42,697 nucleotides of DNA from Burkholderiales bacterium (GTDB lineage: Bacteria; Pseudomonadota; Gammaproteobacteria; Burkholderiales; JAEUOS01): the NCBI GenBank assembly GCA_947473125.1, contig CANJDH010000036.1, forward strand, positions 1 to 42,697, read 5' to 3'. Under the pieces are notes generated by a model. That model was not told the DNA's origin, searched no databases, and saw only the letters and a program-made list of their open reading frames with translations. Position 1 is the first letter of the stretch. Each line of letters begins with the position of its first letter. Shown here in pieces: positions 33,116 to 41,252 of this stretch. The translations under genes and the position numbers were made by a program.

Positions 33116-34915
33116 ATGTCGTCCACCAGCAGCGCACCCGCGGCGCCCGCAACCAGCGCGCCCGCAGCGCGCAAGCTCAGCCCGCTCGCCCAGATCGTCC
33201 CGTTCCTCACCCCCTACCGCGGCACGCTGGCGCTGGCACTGGTTGCGTTGTTGATCGCCGCGGCGGCGTCGCTGGCGCTGCCGGTGGCAGTGCGCCAGAT
33301 GATCGACCTCGGTTTTTCGCGCTCCAATACCGAGCACATCGACCGCTACTTCCTGCTGCTGTTCGGTGTCGCCACCGTCCTCGGCCTGTTTACCGCGGCG
33401 CGCTTTTACCTGGTGTCCTGGTTGGGCGAGCGCGTCGTCGCCGATATCCGCAGCGCCGTATACCGGCACATCATCGGCATGAGCCCGGCATTTTTCGAGA
33501 CCACGCGTACCGGCGAAGTGCTGTCGCGCCTGACCACCGACACGACGTTGATCCAGACCGTGGTCGGCACCAGCATGTCGATGGCGCTGCGCAGCTTCGT
33601 GATGCTGGCAGGCGGCCTGGTGATGATGGGGGTCACCAGTGCGCGACTGACCGGATTTACCCTGGCCCTGCTGCTGTTCGTGATCCTGCCGATCATTGCC
33701 TTCGGCCGCCAGGTGCGGCGCCTGTCGCGCGCCAGCCAGGACCGGGTCGCCGATTCCTCGGCATTGGCGGGCGAGAAACTCAATGCCGTGCCGACGGTGC
33801 AGGCGTTCACCCAGGAGCGCCACGAAACGACGCGTTTTACCGACTCGGTCGAAGCCGCCTTCAACACCGCGCGTAGCCGCATCCGCGCCCGCGCCAGCCT
33901 CACCGCGATCATCATCGTGATGGTGTTCGGCGCGATCGTGCTGGTCCTTTGGCAGGGCGCGCGCTCGGTCCTGGAGGGCAGCATGACCGCCGGCGTGCTG
34001 AGCCAGTTCGTGCTCTATGCGGTGCTGGTCGCGACCAGCATCGGCGCCCTGTCGGAAGTCTGGGGCGACGTGCAGCGCGCCGCTGGCGCCACCGAACGCC
34101 TGATGGAGCTGCTCTCGTCTCGTTCCGACATCGTGGCGCCGATCAACCCGATGCCGCTGCCGGCACCGCTGCCCGGTGTCACCGGCGAGATCCGCATGGA
34201 ACACCTGTTGTTCCACTACCCGTCGCGCCCGGACCATACCGCGCTGACCGATTTTTCCCTGCATGTGCGTGCCGGGGAAACGGTCGCCGTGGTCGGCCCT
34301 TCCGGCGCCGGCAAAACCACGTTGTTCCAGTTGCTGCTGCGCTTCTATGACCCCGCCAAGGGACGCATCGTCCTCGACGGCGTCGACATCGCGGCAGCCG
34401 ACCCGGTGGCGGTGCGCGCGCGCATCGGCATCGTGCCGCAGGACACGGTGGTGTTTTCAGCCGACGCGATGGAAAATATCCGCTATGGCCGCAGCGACGC
34501 CACCGATGCAGAAGTCAAGGCGGCAGCGCAGGCGGCGATGGCCGACGAATTCATCGAGCGCCTGCCGGAGGGTTATCGCACTTTTGTCGGCGAGCGCGGC
34601 GTGCGCCTGTCGGGCGGGCAGCGCCAGCGCATCGCGATCGCGCGCGCGATCCTGAAAAATCCGCCGGTGCTGCTGCTTGACGAGGCCACCAGCGCCCTCG
34701 ATGCCGAAAGCGAACGCCTGGTGCAGGCGGCGCTCGAAAACCTGATGAAGGGGCGCACCACACTGGTGATTGCGCATCGTCTCGCCACGGTGCGCAATGC
34801 CGATCGCATCGTCGTCCTCGCCGACGGGCGCATCGAAGCCGCCGGCACGCATGACACATTGCTGCGCGCCGGCGGCCTGTACGCGCGCCTCGCGGCGCTC
34901 CAGTTCGGCGCCTGA
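33116..34915 (+). CDS. ABC exporter, fused permease-ATPase (MsbA/half-transporter type)
   Basis: 599 residues: six transmembrane helices (about 30-330) followed by an ATPase. Walker [10 protein letters not shown] (394-402, K400), Q-loop, signature LSGGQ (498-502), Walker B VLLLDE (518-523), and H-loop in VIAHRLATV. It works as a homodimer or with a partner half. The type includes lipid A flippase MsbA and drug or peptide exporters; the substrate cannot be named. An Ala/Pro-rich N-terminal extension of about 20 residues is cytoplasmic. It follows a PdsS-like kinase, so envelope-related export under its control is a fair guess (inference). Confidence 0.9.
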   Translation: MSSTSSAPAAPATSAPAARKLSPLAQIVPFLTPYRGTLALALVALLIAAAASLALPVAVRQMIDLGFSRSNTEHIDRYFLLLFGVATVLGLFTAARFYLVSWLGERVVADIRSAVYRHIIGMSPAFFETTRTGEVLSRLTTDTTLIQTVVGTSMSMALRSFVMLAGGLVMMGVTSARLTGFTLALLLFVILPIIAFGRQVRRLSRASQDRVADSSALAGEKLNAVPTVQAFTQERHETTRFTDSVEAAFNTARSRIRARASLTAIIIVMVFGAIVLVLWQGARSVLEGSMTAGVLSQFVLYAVLVATSIGALSEVWGDVQRAAGATERLMELLSSRSDIVAPINPMPLPAPLPGVTGEIRMEHLLFHYPSRPDHTALTDFSLHVRAGETVAVVGPSGAGKTTLFQLLLRFYDPAKGRIVLDGVDIAAADPVAVRARIGIVPQDTVVFSADAMENIRYGRSDATDAEVKAAAQAAMADEFIERLPEGYRTFVGERGVRLSGGQRQRIAIARAILKNPPVLLLDEATSALDAESERLVQAALENLMKGRTTLVIAHRLATVRNADRIVVLADGRIEAAGTHDTLLRAGGLYARLAALQFGA

Positions 34916-34954
34916 CACCGTGCTGACCGGCTGGAATCGCCGTCCGGACAGTGC

Positions 34955-34984
34955 GATAATGGAGGGCGATGTCACGCAGACATC
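34955..34984 (+). promoter_or_regulatory. Possible -10 and leader dyad before the 457-residue gene
   Basis: GATAAT (34955-34960) resembles a -10; the -35 is poor. The predicted start near 34967 coincides with GATGTC-acgca-GACATC (34968-34984), a perfect 6-bp dyad that would be either an operator at +1 or a hairpin at the 5' end of the mRNA. Confidence 0.45.
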
Positions 34985-35017
34985 TCACCTTTCCTTCCAT
35001 ACCGAGGCAATGCATTC

Positions 35018-36391
35018 ATGACTCAACAACTAGATTTACTGAAAATCGCCCAAGAAGAACAGAACGGCGACCTCTTCAAGCTGCTTGACGGCATTTACAA
35101 GCGTTCCAAGATTCAGCCGCGCGGCATTTCCGACGCGATCATCTGGGAAGGCGGCAACCCACACGGCGGCGTCAAACCGGTGGCGCATGCGTTCACCGAC
35201 ATGTATGCCCTCAACGGCACCCTCATGGCGCTAGACGTTCTGGGCCTGCCGTTTCTCGGCGTGCCGATGATGGCGCAGTTCCGCCATGACACCAAGCTAG
35301 TGTCACTCGACTGGTTCGGCAAGCTCGATTTCACGTCGCTCAAGTGGTCCACTGCCGGCGACTTCATGGTCAATGACGGCGGCAAGAAGGTTGTCGTGAA
35401 CGGCAAATCGGCGAATGCGCCGCTGCGCACCGCAGCTGGCGTCTATTGCAACGTGCGCCCTTACGGCACCATCACCAGCATCCGCTTCATGCCCGGCTTG
35501 CCGTATTCCCAGGACAAGAAAAAATTCAACGTTGATCCGGCTACCGGTGTGATCCACTCTGAGATGAATACCCCCGGCGTGCGCATGTGCTACGCGGTGC
35601 GCCTGTTCCTGAAAATGGTCCACGAGACCGGCCAGATCGGCCGTGTCGCCACCAAGCCGACCCAGGCGCAGGAAGACGCGATCAACGCCGGCGTGGTCCG
35701 CTGGATGCTCAAGGGCACCAAGTTCAAGCTCACGCGCAAGTACTCGGTCGACGCTTACGAAGAGCACAAGGAAAAGGTCGACGCAATCGTGGCCCTGCTG
35801 CCCAAGGATTTCAAGGACGGCATGGAAAACTGGGGTGGCGAGATTTCCGAGCATATTTCGGACACCAATTTCGGCCTGCTGCTGCACGACATGGTCAAGC
35901 AGGTCGGCTGCATCGTCTACGCGACCGACCTTGACGGCGATCGCCTCACCGACCTGATGGCGGACGCGCCCGACTTCCTGCGCGCCTGGGGCCAGATGAT
36001 CCTCGACAAGGTCAAGCCCGGCACCGACATGAACAAGCTGTGGGCCGACATGGGCTTTACCATGAAGAACGGCAAGGACATGACCAGCGTGATGTACCGC
36101 ATGGTCGGCGAGCCGATCTATGAACAGACGCTCGGCTCGGCCGACGCGATGTTGCTGCGCCTGCTCGACGGCGACGAAACCGTGGGCGGCACCAAGGCGC
36201 CGTACGACCCGCGCATCCACTTCGTGCTGATCAACGAAGCCTACAAGGCCGCCAACCCGGGCAACACGCTGCTCGCCAAATGGCTCGACGACCAGCTCGC
36301 GATCTTCGACAAGATCTACGACGCCGGCCGTCCGCGTTACATCGATGGTTACAAGCAACTCAAGGCGGCGATCCGCCCTTGGGGCGCCTGA
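35018..36391 (+). CDS. Conserved-looking 457-residue protein of unknown function
   Basis: I do not recognise this protein. 457 residues, soluble, no signal peptide or membrane helix. The sequence is well mixed, without low complexity, and reads like an enzyme: an N-terminal helical segment (LLKIAQEEQNGDLFKLLDGIYKRSK), a Gly-rich loop AIIWEGGNPHGGVKPVAHAF, a beta-rich middle (KKVVVNGKSANAPLRTAAGV), GVIHSEMNTPGVRMCYAVRLFL, an acidic TDLDGDRLTDL motif and a Tyr/Lys-rich end. No Walker, Rossmann or metal motif is complete, though TDLDGDRLTD could bind a cation. It stands alone with its own leader and converges on the exported methyltransferase gene, so context gives no clue. Function not assigned. 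Confidence 0.75.
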   Translation: MTQQLDLLKIAQEEQNGDLFKLLDGIYKRSKIQPRGISDAIIWEGGNPHGGVKPVAHAFTDMYALNGTLMALDVLGLPFLGVPMMAQFRHDTKLVSLDWFGKLDFTSLKWSTAGDFMVNDGGKKVVVNGKSANAPLRTAAGVYCNVRPYGTITSIRFMPGLPYSQDKKKFNVDPATGVIHSEMNTPGVRMCYAVRLFLKMVHETGQIGRVATKPTQAQEDAINAGVVRWMLKGTKFKLTRKYSVDAYEEHKEKVDAIVALLPKDFKDGMENWGGEISEHISDTNFGLLLHDMVKQVGCIVYATDLDGDRLTDLMADAPDFLRAWGQMILDKVKPGTDMNKLWADMGFTMKNGKDMTSVMYRMVGEPIYEQTLGSADAMLLRLLDGDETVGGTKAPYDPRIHFVLINEAYKAANPGNTLLAKWLDDQLAIFDKIYDAGRPRYIDGYKQLKAAIRPWGA

Positions 36392-36421
36392 ACCCGACGC
36401 ACCCGAGGGCAAGCAACGCCA

Positions 36422-36469
36422 ACCGGCGCGCCACTGCCCCCGATTGTCGGGGTTCAGTTGCGCGCCGGT
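36422..36469. repeat. Long interrupted inverted repeat at convergent gene ends
   Basis: Outer arms ACCGGCGCG and CGCGCCGGT (9 bp), middle ACTG/CAGT, and inner CCCCGA-ttg-TCGGGG (6 bp) fold into one 48-base hairpin with about 19 pairs. It lies between the 457-residue gene and the methyltransferase gene and covers the last five codons of the latter. No T-tract follows either side, so it is not a classical terminator; it may protect both 3' ends. Confidence 0.75.
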
Positions 36470-37020
36470 ATCACATAGAGATACAGATATGCCTTGTCGT
36501 CGCCGTTAACCGCCAGTTTGGCCGGTTCGTGCACAACAATGCGTTGCGTCGGTTCCCAATCGGGAAACGGATAGTCGTGGGCGACGACGCGGGTCCCGGG
36601 TTTGAGTTCGGCCAGCAGCTTCTGCTTCAGGCGCGGCAAGGCACGCGGCAAGAGATACACGGTCACCACGCTGGCTTTTGAGGTATCAAAGGTCCACAGG
36701 TCGTGGCTGACAAACTGCGCTCGTGTGGTTACGCCGTCCTTTGCGGCGGCATCCTGCGCCATCGAAACCAGTTGATCGTCGATCTCCACGCCCACGCCAG
36801 TCGCACCAAGACGGCGCGCTGCGGTGCGCACGATGCGCCCGTCTCCCGAGCCCAAATCAATCACGTGATCTGTCGCCCCCACGCCCGCCATGTCGAGCAT
36901 GGCGTCGACGATGGTCTGTGGCGTGGGAACATACAAGCCTGCATCGGCCTTTTGGGCCACCGACACGCCCGCCGAAAAGGCAGCGATGCAACATACCAAA
37001 GCCGTCGCGAAAACTTTCAT
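36454..37020 (-). CDS. Methyltransferase-fold protein with a signal peptide
   Basis: 188 residues from ATG 37020 (GGGGTGA just upstream). A Sec signal peptide is evident: MKVFATALVCCIAAFSAG, with cleavage near SVA-Q. The mature part begins YVPTPQTIVDAML and has a class I SAM-binding core: HVIDLGSGDGRIVRTAARRLG (motif I), GVGVEID (strand 2) and TVYLLPRALPRL (motif IV region). A methyltransferase outside the cytoplasm is odd, because SAM is not expected there. Either the N-terminus is an uncleaved anchor leaving the domain inside, or the fold has another use. The ogt gene lies 46 bases upstream on the same strand. Confidence 0.83.
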   Translation of the reverse strand: MKVFATALVCCIAAFSAGVSVAQKADAGLYVPTPQTIVDAMLDMAGVGATDHVIDLGSGDGRIVRTAARRLGATGVGVEIDDQLVSMAQDAAAKDGVTTRAQFVSHDLWTFDTSKASVVTVYLLPRALPRLKQKLLAELKPGTRVVAHDYPFPDWEPTQRIVVHEPAKLAVNGDDKAYLYLYVIPARN

Positions 37021-37066
37021 CCATTTCACCCCGTTGCACAATGCCGACAGAGCAAGTGTAGCCTCG

Positions 37067-37585
37067 TCAGGCGATTGCAGCGGCCTCATGCTGTAGCAGC
37101 CAGGCCTTGGCGGCGACCCCGCCCGCGTATCCGGTCAGCGCCCCGTTGGCGCCGACCACGCGATGGCAGGGCAATACGATCGCAACGGGATTTTGTCCAT
37201 TCGCGGCACCAATCGCCCGCACTGCCCTGGGACGCCCGATGCGCTGCGCCTGCTCGCCATACGTGGCAGTGGTGCCGGCCGGAATGGTGCGCAGCGCATG
37301 CCATGCAGCACGCTGGAAAAACGTGCCACCAGTGTCCACGGCAATGGCGTCGACAGCCTTGATGTTTCCCCTGAAATAAGACTGGAGCATCTCCGAAAAC
37401 CCGCATGGATCGGACTTCTCCACCAGATCGAACGCGGCGTAGCGCTTCGCCAACAGGCGTTGCATGCGCGCCTCGAATCCGTTGAAATCGAGCGCGACCA
37501 GACGGTCGCAATCCACGGCGATCACTATTTCGTCAAAAGGCGCTTCTGGGGGCGCAGGGATTCGGTCCAGCCACAGCATCGTCAT
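37067..37585 (-). CDS. ogt: Methylated-DNA--protein-cysteine methyltransferase
   Basis: Suicide enzyme that removes O6-alkyl groups from guanine. 172 residues. The C-terminal domain has the helix-turn-helix (GTTATYGEQAQRIGRPRAVRAIGAANGQNP) and the active-site LPCHRVVG with the acceptor C140; GYAGGVAAKAWLL follows as usual. The N-terminal ribonuclease-like domain is short and diverged, as in Ogt. It starts 10 bases after the Ada/AlkA stop, so the two form an alkylation-repair operon and Ogt should be induced with it. Confidence 0.93.
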   Translation of the reverse strand: MTMLWLDRIPAPPEAPFDEIVIAVDCDRLVALDFNGFEARMQRLLAKRYAAFDLVEKSDPCGFSEMLQSYFRGNIKAVDAIAVDTGGTFFQRAAWHALRTIPAGTTATYGEQAQRIGRPRAVRAIGAANGQNPVAIVLPCHRVVGANGALTGYAGGVAAKAWLLQHEAAAIA

Positions 37586-37595
37586 AACGTCCCTC

Positions 37596-39113
37596 TCACA
37601 CCAGATTCAAATTCCAAAGTGCCTGCGCCGCGTAGGCACGCCAAGGACGCCAGCGTTCTGCGTGACGTGCGAGTTCGCGTGCCGTGGAGGCAATGCCAAG
37701 TCTGTTGGCGCTGCGCAACAGGCCCAGGTCCCCGTCCGGAAACGCATCGGTGTCGGCAAACCCGCGCATTGCCACGTACTGCGCCGTCCAGACACCAATG
37801 CCGGGCAATTCGGTCATCCGCCCGACAAATGCGTCGAGGCCGTCGTAGCGGGTGCGCCAGTCCGGGTCGTCTACCACGTGTCGCGCCAGGCCAATCAGCG
37901 ATTCGGCGCGCTTGCGGATAACGCCCAGGGCGCAGATGTCCGCTAACGGCGTTCGCGCCAGGGCCTGCGCGTGGGGAAACAGACGTGTCGGCTGCAGGCG
38001 ATGGTCGATGGACGACTCGGGCAACGCCGCACCAAAGCGCTCCACCAGCCGGCCCGCGAGCGTGGTGGCGGCCTTCACGGTCACCTGTTGACCCAGGATG
38101 GCGCGCACCGCAAGCTCAAACGGGTCCCAGGCACACGGCACTCTCACGCCCTCGTGCAGGACCGGCCGCAGCAAAGGGTCGCGACCCAAGTGGGCCAGCA
38201 CAGCGGCGACCGGTGCCTCCAGATCGACCATACGTTTTACCCGTGCCACGACGTGCGGCAACTGGGCAAGCGCTGCGAGGTCGCTGGTCAGATACAAGGC
38301 ATCGCTCCCTTTCTGCCGACGCGCCCGTATCGTGCACGCCATGCCGCCCAGTTCGACGGAACGCCGATAGTCATCCGCATTCACGACCTCGACACCCTTG
38401 AACGCACGGGTTCGATAAAACTCGAGAAGTCGGCCGAACTGCGCACCCGGCATGCTTCCCAACCGCACCTCCATGGCGCCGGTCGGAAGCGTCGCCGCTG
38501 TCAGCAAGGCGTTGCTCGATCGCAAGGTTGATGGCGCCCGCTCATAAGTTTCACGAAATGCGGTATTGAAGCGGCGCACGCTGCCAAAGCCGGAAGCAAA
38601 CGCAACGTCGGTAAGCGATAGCGCACTTTCCTCCACCAACTGCTTGGCAAACAGGAGGCGCCGCGTCTGCGCCACCTGGATGGGCGTGGCCCCGAGATGG
38701 ACTTCGAACAGCCTGCGCAGGTGACGGGAAGTCACCCCGATGCGTGCGCTGAGTTCCTCGACGGAACCGGCATTGAGGTCGCCCGCGTCTATCGCCCCAA
38801 GGGCGCGCGCCACAAGCGCCTCACCGCCCGCCAGTGCACGCAGCGCCGGCGCACGCTCCGGTCGACAACGCAGGCAGGGTCGCAGTCCGGCGGCAAAGGC
38901 GGCCGCGGCACTCGCAAAAAAGCGCACATTGCGGCGTAGCGGCGTACGCGCCGGACACACCGGACGGCAGAAAATGCCGGTCGTCGTTACGCCGACAAAA
39001 AAGCGCCCGTCAAAGCGCACATCGCGCGTTTCGTACGCGCGAAACAGCTGGTCCGGGCGCCCCCCGGCGATGGCCTCGCCGAGATAGCCGCCCGCGTCAA
39101 TTTCCGATTCCAT
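37596..39113 (-). CDS. Ada-type regulator fused to AlkA 3-methyladenine DNA glycosylase
   Basis: 505 residues combining three functions. The N-terminal Ada Zn domain has C49, C53, C80 and C83 (FCRPVCPAR; CLRC), with spacing identical to E. coli Ada C38-C42-C69-C72; the first should accept methyl groups from phosphotriesters. Next comes an AraC-type helix-turn-helix (SARIGVTSRHLRRLF; LSLTDVAFASGFGSVRRFNTAF). The C-terminal part is an AlkA N-domain and HhH-GPD glycosylase (DPFELAVRAILGQQVTV; LPGIGVWTAQYVAMRG; catalytic Asp within DAFPDGD). It is thus both an alkylation-sensing activator and a base excision enzyme. The Ada O6-methyltransferase domain is missing and is supplied by the next gene, ogt. 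Confidence 0.93.
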   Translation of the reverse strand: MESEIDAGGYLGEAIAGGRPDQLFRAYETRDVRFDGRFFVGVTTTGIFCRPVCPARTPLRRNVRFFASAAAAFAAGLRPCLRCRPERAPALRALAGGEALVARALGAIDAGDLNAGSVEELSARIGVTSRHLRRLFEVHLGATPIQVAQTRRLLFAKQLVEESALSLTDVAFASGFGSVRRFNTAFRETYERAPSTLRSSNALLTAATLPTGAMEVRLGSMPGAQFGRLLEFYRTRAFKGVEVVNADDYRRSVELGGMACTIRARRQKGSDALYLTSDLAALAQLPHVVARVKRMVDLEAPVAAVLAHLGRDPLLRPVLHEGVRVPCAWDPFELAVRAILGQQVTVKAATTLAGRLVERFGAALPESSIDHRLQPTRLFPHAQALARTPLADICALGVIRKRAESLIGLARHVVDDPDWRTRYDGLDAFVGRMTELPGIGVWTAQYVAMRGFADTDAFPDGDLGLLRSANRLGIASTARELARHAERWRPWRAYAAQALWNLNLV

Positions 39114-39224
39114 GCCGGCAATGTACCGCGCCGAGCGTCTTTACGATAGCCATTTTCGGACATGGAAGGCAGGCCCTTCCCGGCACGTTCTTTCCGGCGC
39201 ATCGGGCGCCGGCAGCAACATGCT

Positions 39225-39983
39225 TCAGGGGGCGTGCCGCAATATGCGGATGTCCCCGTACCAGGCTTTGGCTTTCTCCCCGGTATTGTCGGTATCGGTC
39301 ATGATGCCGACCCCGGTGATCGCGCCAGGCTCCTCGCCATAGGCGCGCTTGAAATCGTCGTAGAGGTTGCGTTTGACCGTTTGCCAGGACCCCACGTTCT
39401 CGCGCCCGGTTTCGGCCACGATCATCTTGATGCGCTCGGTAAACCGGCTCGAGATTACGGTCTCACGCTCGGACTTGCTCCCCCATATGTACATTAGCGT
39501 GGCATACGGAAATTCCTGGCCGGTTACCGCCTTGACCTGTGCGGCAAATATCCGTTCACTGAAATCGAGTTTTGACCTGTCGCCATCAAAGCGGATCACG
39601 AGCCTCACCGGGGAGTCTTCCGTAGCGCTACGCGTGTTGTCCTGATTTTTGATCAGGTCGTCAATTTTCCAGCGCCAGCTCATTTCGCGATATTCGCCGG
39701 GGTTCAGGTGATCGAGCGGATGCAACAGGCCTGACGCAGAGCCGTCGGCACGGGCCTCGACCACGGTGGCGCCGTCTTTGTGGATCAGGTCGTAGGTCGT
39801 CGGCTTCTTGAACTTGGCGAGGGTCCAGACTTGCCAGCCCCCAGGCAATACCGCGCCCGGCGCCGCCCCGGAAAAACCCGTTACCGTGCCCAGCACAATC
39901 TGTTTCGCGGGGTGCTGCGCGGGGCCCGCACAGCCAGCCGCGAGCAAGGCAATGCACAGTCCCGAGGCGATCTTGTTACGCAA
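39225..39983 (-). CDS. DUF3047-family lipoprotein
   Basis: 252 residues from a TTG at 39983 with AGGAG 6 bases upstream, giving the lipoprotein signal MRNKIASGLCIALLAAGC with the acylated Cys18. The mature part matches DUF3047: GWQVWTLAKFKKPTTYDL, a core MSWRWKIDD, VRLVIRFDGD, LMYIWGS and the C-terminal ITGVGIMTDTDNTGEKAKAWYGDI, probably a jelly-roll, possibly carbohydrate-binding-like fold. It is periplasmic or attached to a membrane. Function unknown. It is transcribed alone, between the Ada/AlkA gene and divergent apaG. Confidence 0.85.
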   Translation of the reverse strand: MRNKIASGLCIALLAAGCAGPAQHPAKQIVLGTVTGFSGAAPGAVLPGGWQVWTLAKFKKPTTYDLIHKDGATVVEARADGSASGLLHPLDHLNPGEYREMSWRWKIDDLIKNQDNTRSATEDSPVRLVIRFDGDRSKLDFSERIFAAQVKAVTGQEFPYATLMYIWGSKSERETVISSRFTERIKMIVAETGRENVGSWQTVKRNLYDDFKRAYGEEPGAITGVGIMTDTDNTGEKAKAWYGDIRILRHAP

Positions 39984-40154
39984 TGCTGTCTCCTGAAGCG
40001 ATGCTCCACTCTGGCAGTCTTTTGAGGGTCTGCGCAAAACACCGCACTGCGCCGACCACCCGATTGTTGAACCCGCTGCCTGTGCGGATGATACCTTGCC
40101 GTTGCCGCCCCGTGATCCCTTGCCGCCGGATCACGATTGGGCCCACAATGCGAC

Positions 40155-40529
40155 ATGGCCAAATACGAAGTCACTGTATCGGTTCGCACCGAATTCCTTC
40201 CCGACCAGTCGGATCGGGAGGCGGGTCCCTATGTGTTCGCTTATTTCATCACCATCCGCAATACCGGGTTGATTGCGGCACAGTTGATCAGTCGCCACTG
40301 GATCATCATCGATGCCGAGGGGCGCACCCAGGAAGTGAAGGGGCTGGGAGTCGTCGGCAATCAGCCCCTGCTCAAGCCGGGCGAAGAATTCCAGTACCAG
40401 AGCGGCACGCCTTTACCGACCCCGGTTGGCACGATGCGCGGCAGCTACCAAATGGTAGCCGAAGACGGAACGGGATTTGAGGCAACAGTGCCGGAATTTG
40501 TCCTCTCGATGCCGCGTATCCTGCATTGA
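40155..40529 (+). CDS. apaG: ApaG protein
   Basis: 124 residues, the FnIII-like fold of ApaG: VSVRTEFLPDQSD, YFITIRNTG, QLISRHWIIIDAEGRTQEVKGLGVVGNQPLLKPGEEFQYQSGTPL, TMRGSYQMV. The family is linked to Co2+/Mg2+ resistance in Salmonella, though its biochemical role is not settled. I start at ATG 40155; a TTG at 40137 is open too. It is 10 bases before the membrane protein gene and close to mltA, a common betaproteobacterial neighbour. Confidence 0.95.
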   Translation: MAKYEVTVSVRTEFLPDQSDREAGPYVFAYFITIRNTGLIAAQLISRHWIIIDAEGRTQEVKGLGVVGNQPLLKPGEEFQYQSGTPLPTPVGTMRGSYQMVAEDGTGFEATVPEFVLSMPRILH

Positions 40530-40539
40530 AGCAGACATC

Positions 40540-41106
40540 ATGGGAAAGCAGCTCACTTCGCTCCTGACCGGCCCGCTGATGGCCCTGGCGGCCCTGCTGA
40601 TGTTTGCCGAGGAAGTCCTCTGGGAGGGAGCCAAGCGATTGATGGCAGTCCTCGGCACGCTGCCGATCATTCGCAGCATCGAAAGCCGGATTGGCAGCCT
40701 GCCACCCTACGGTGCGGCCGCAGTATTCCTGCTGCCCGGAGTATTGCTGTTCCCGGTCAAGGTATCGGCGCTGTGGCTCATTACCCAAGGCCATGCGCTG
40801 CTCGGCCTGCAACTGATCATTGCCGCAAAGCTCGCTGGCACCGTGCTGGTGGCACGCATTTTCGTGTTGACCAAGCAGCAGCTGATGACGCTGGCCTGGT
40901 TCGCTGCGATGTACTTCGTCATCACCAAATGGCGCAATACGCTCTATGCATGGGTTCGCGACACCTCGACCTGGCGTGCGCTGCATGCCCTTCGGGTGAC
41001 GGTACGTGCATGGGCTGCAGGCTTGGCAAAACACTGGAAACCGGGGCGCATCGGGCGGCGCTTTCGGGCGATTCAGCGCCGCCATCGACGTGCTGCCTTT
41101 CGCTAG
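40540..41106 (+). CDS. Uncharacterised membrane protein
   Basis: 188 residues from ATG 40540, 10 bases after apaG. Hydrophobic segments at about 8-24, 58-84, 88-110 and 118-128 are followed by a strongly basic cytoplasmic tail (RVTVRAWAAGLAKHWKPGRIGRRFRAIQRRHRRAAFR). The pattern PYGAAAVFLLPGVLLFPVKVSALWLITQGHALLGLQLI looks conserved within a membrane core. No named family is clear to me. The basic tail could contact lipid head groups or nucleic acid. Its last four bases overlap the end of the convergent 49-residue gene. Confidence 0.72.
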   Translation: MGKQLTSLLTGPLMALAALLMFAEEVLWEGAKRLMAVLGTLPIIRSIESRIGSLPPYGAAAVFLLPGVLLFPVKVSALWLITQGHALLGLQLIIAAKLAGTVLVARIFVLTKQQLMTLAWFAAMYFVITKWRNTLYAWVRDTSTWRALHALRVTVRAWAAGLAKHWKPGRIGRRFRAIQRRHRRAAFR

Positions 41107-41252
41107 CTCCGGGGCGGCGGCTCTGGGGGGGCGGTACCGCTCTGCTCTGGCGGCGGCTTTTTTTTGGGCAGGGTCCACCATACGATGAACCCGGCGACTG
41201 CCAGGACCACCAGCATTTCCAGATAAAAAATCCACATCCCGCCTTCAAACAT
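41103..41252 (-). CDS. 49-residue single-pass membrane protein
   Basis: A short minus-strand gene: MFEGGMWIFYLEMLVVLAVAGFIV-type start, one transmembrane helix, then WWTLPKKKPPPEQS and a Pro/Glu-rich end. GGTGA stands 5 bases before the ATG at 41252. The WWTLPKKK boundary fits a positively charged cytoplasmic stop, with the short tail inside. Its ATG overlaps the ATG of divergent mltA by two bases (CATG), and its stop overlaps the gene at 40540. No family is recognised. The size and shape resemble small accessory subunits of membrane complexes. Confidence 0.6.
   Translation of the reverse strand: MFEGGMWIFYLEMLVVLAVAGFIVWWTLPKKKPPPEQSGTAPPEPPPRS

Noticed and set aside
39194..39212. Inverted repeat CCGGCGC-atcgg-GCGCCGG after the DUF3047 gene as a terminator
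   Set aside because: No T-tract follows on either strand, and the GC-rich arms are expected by chance at this base composition.
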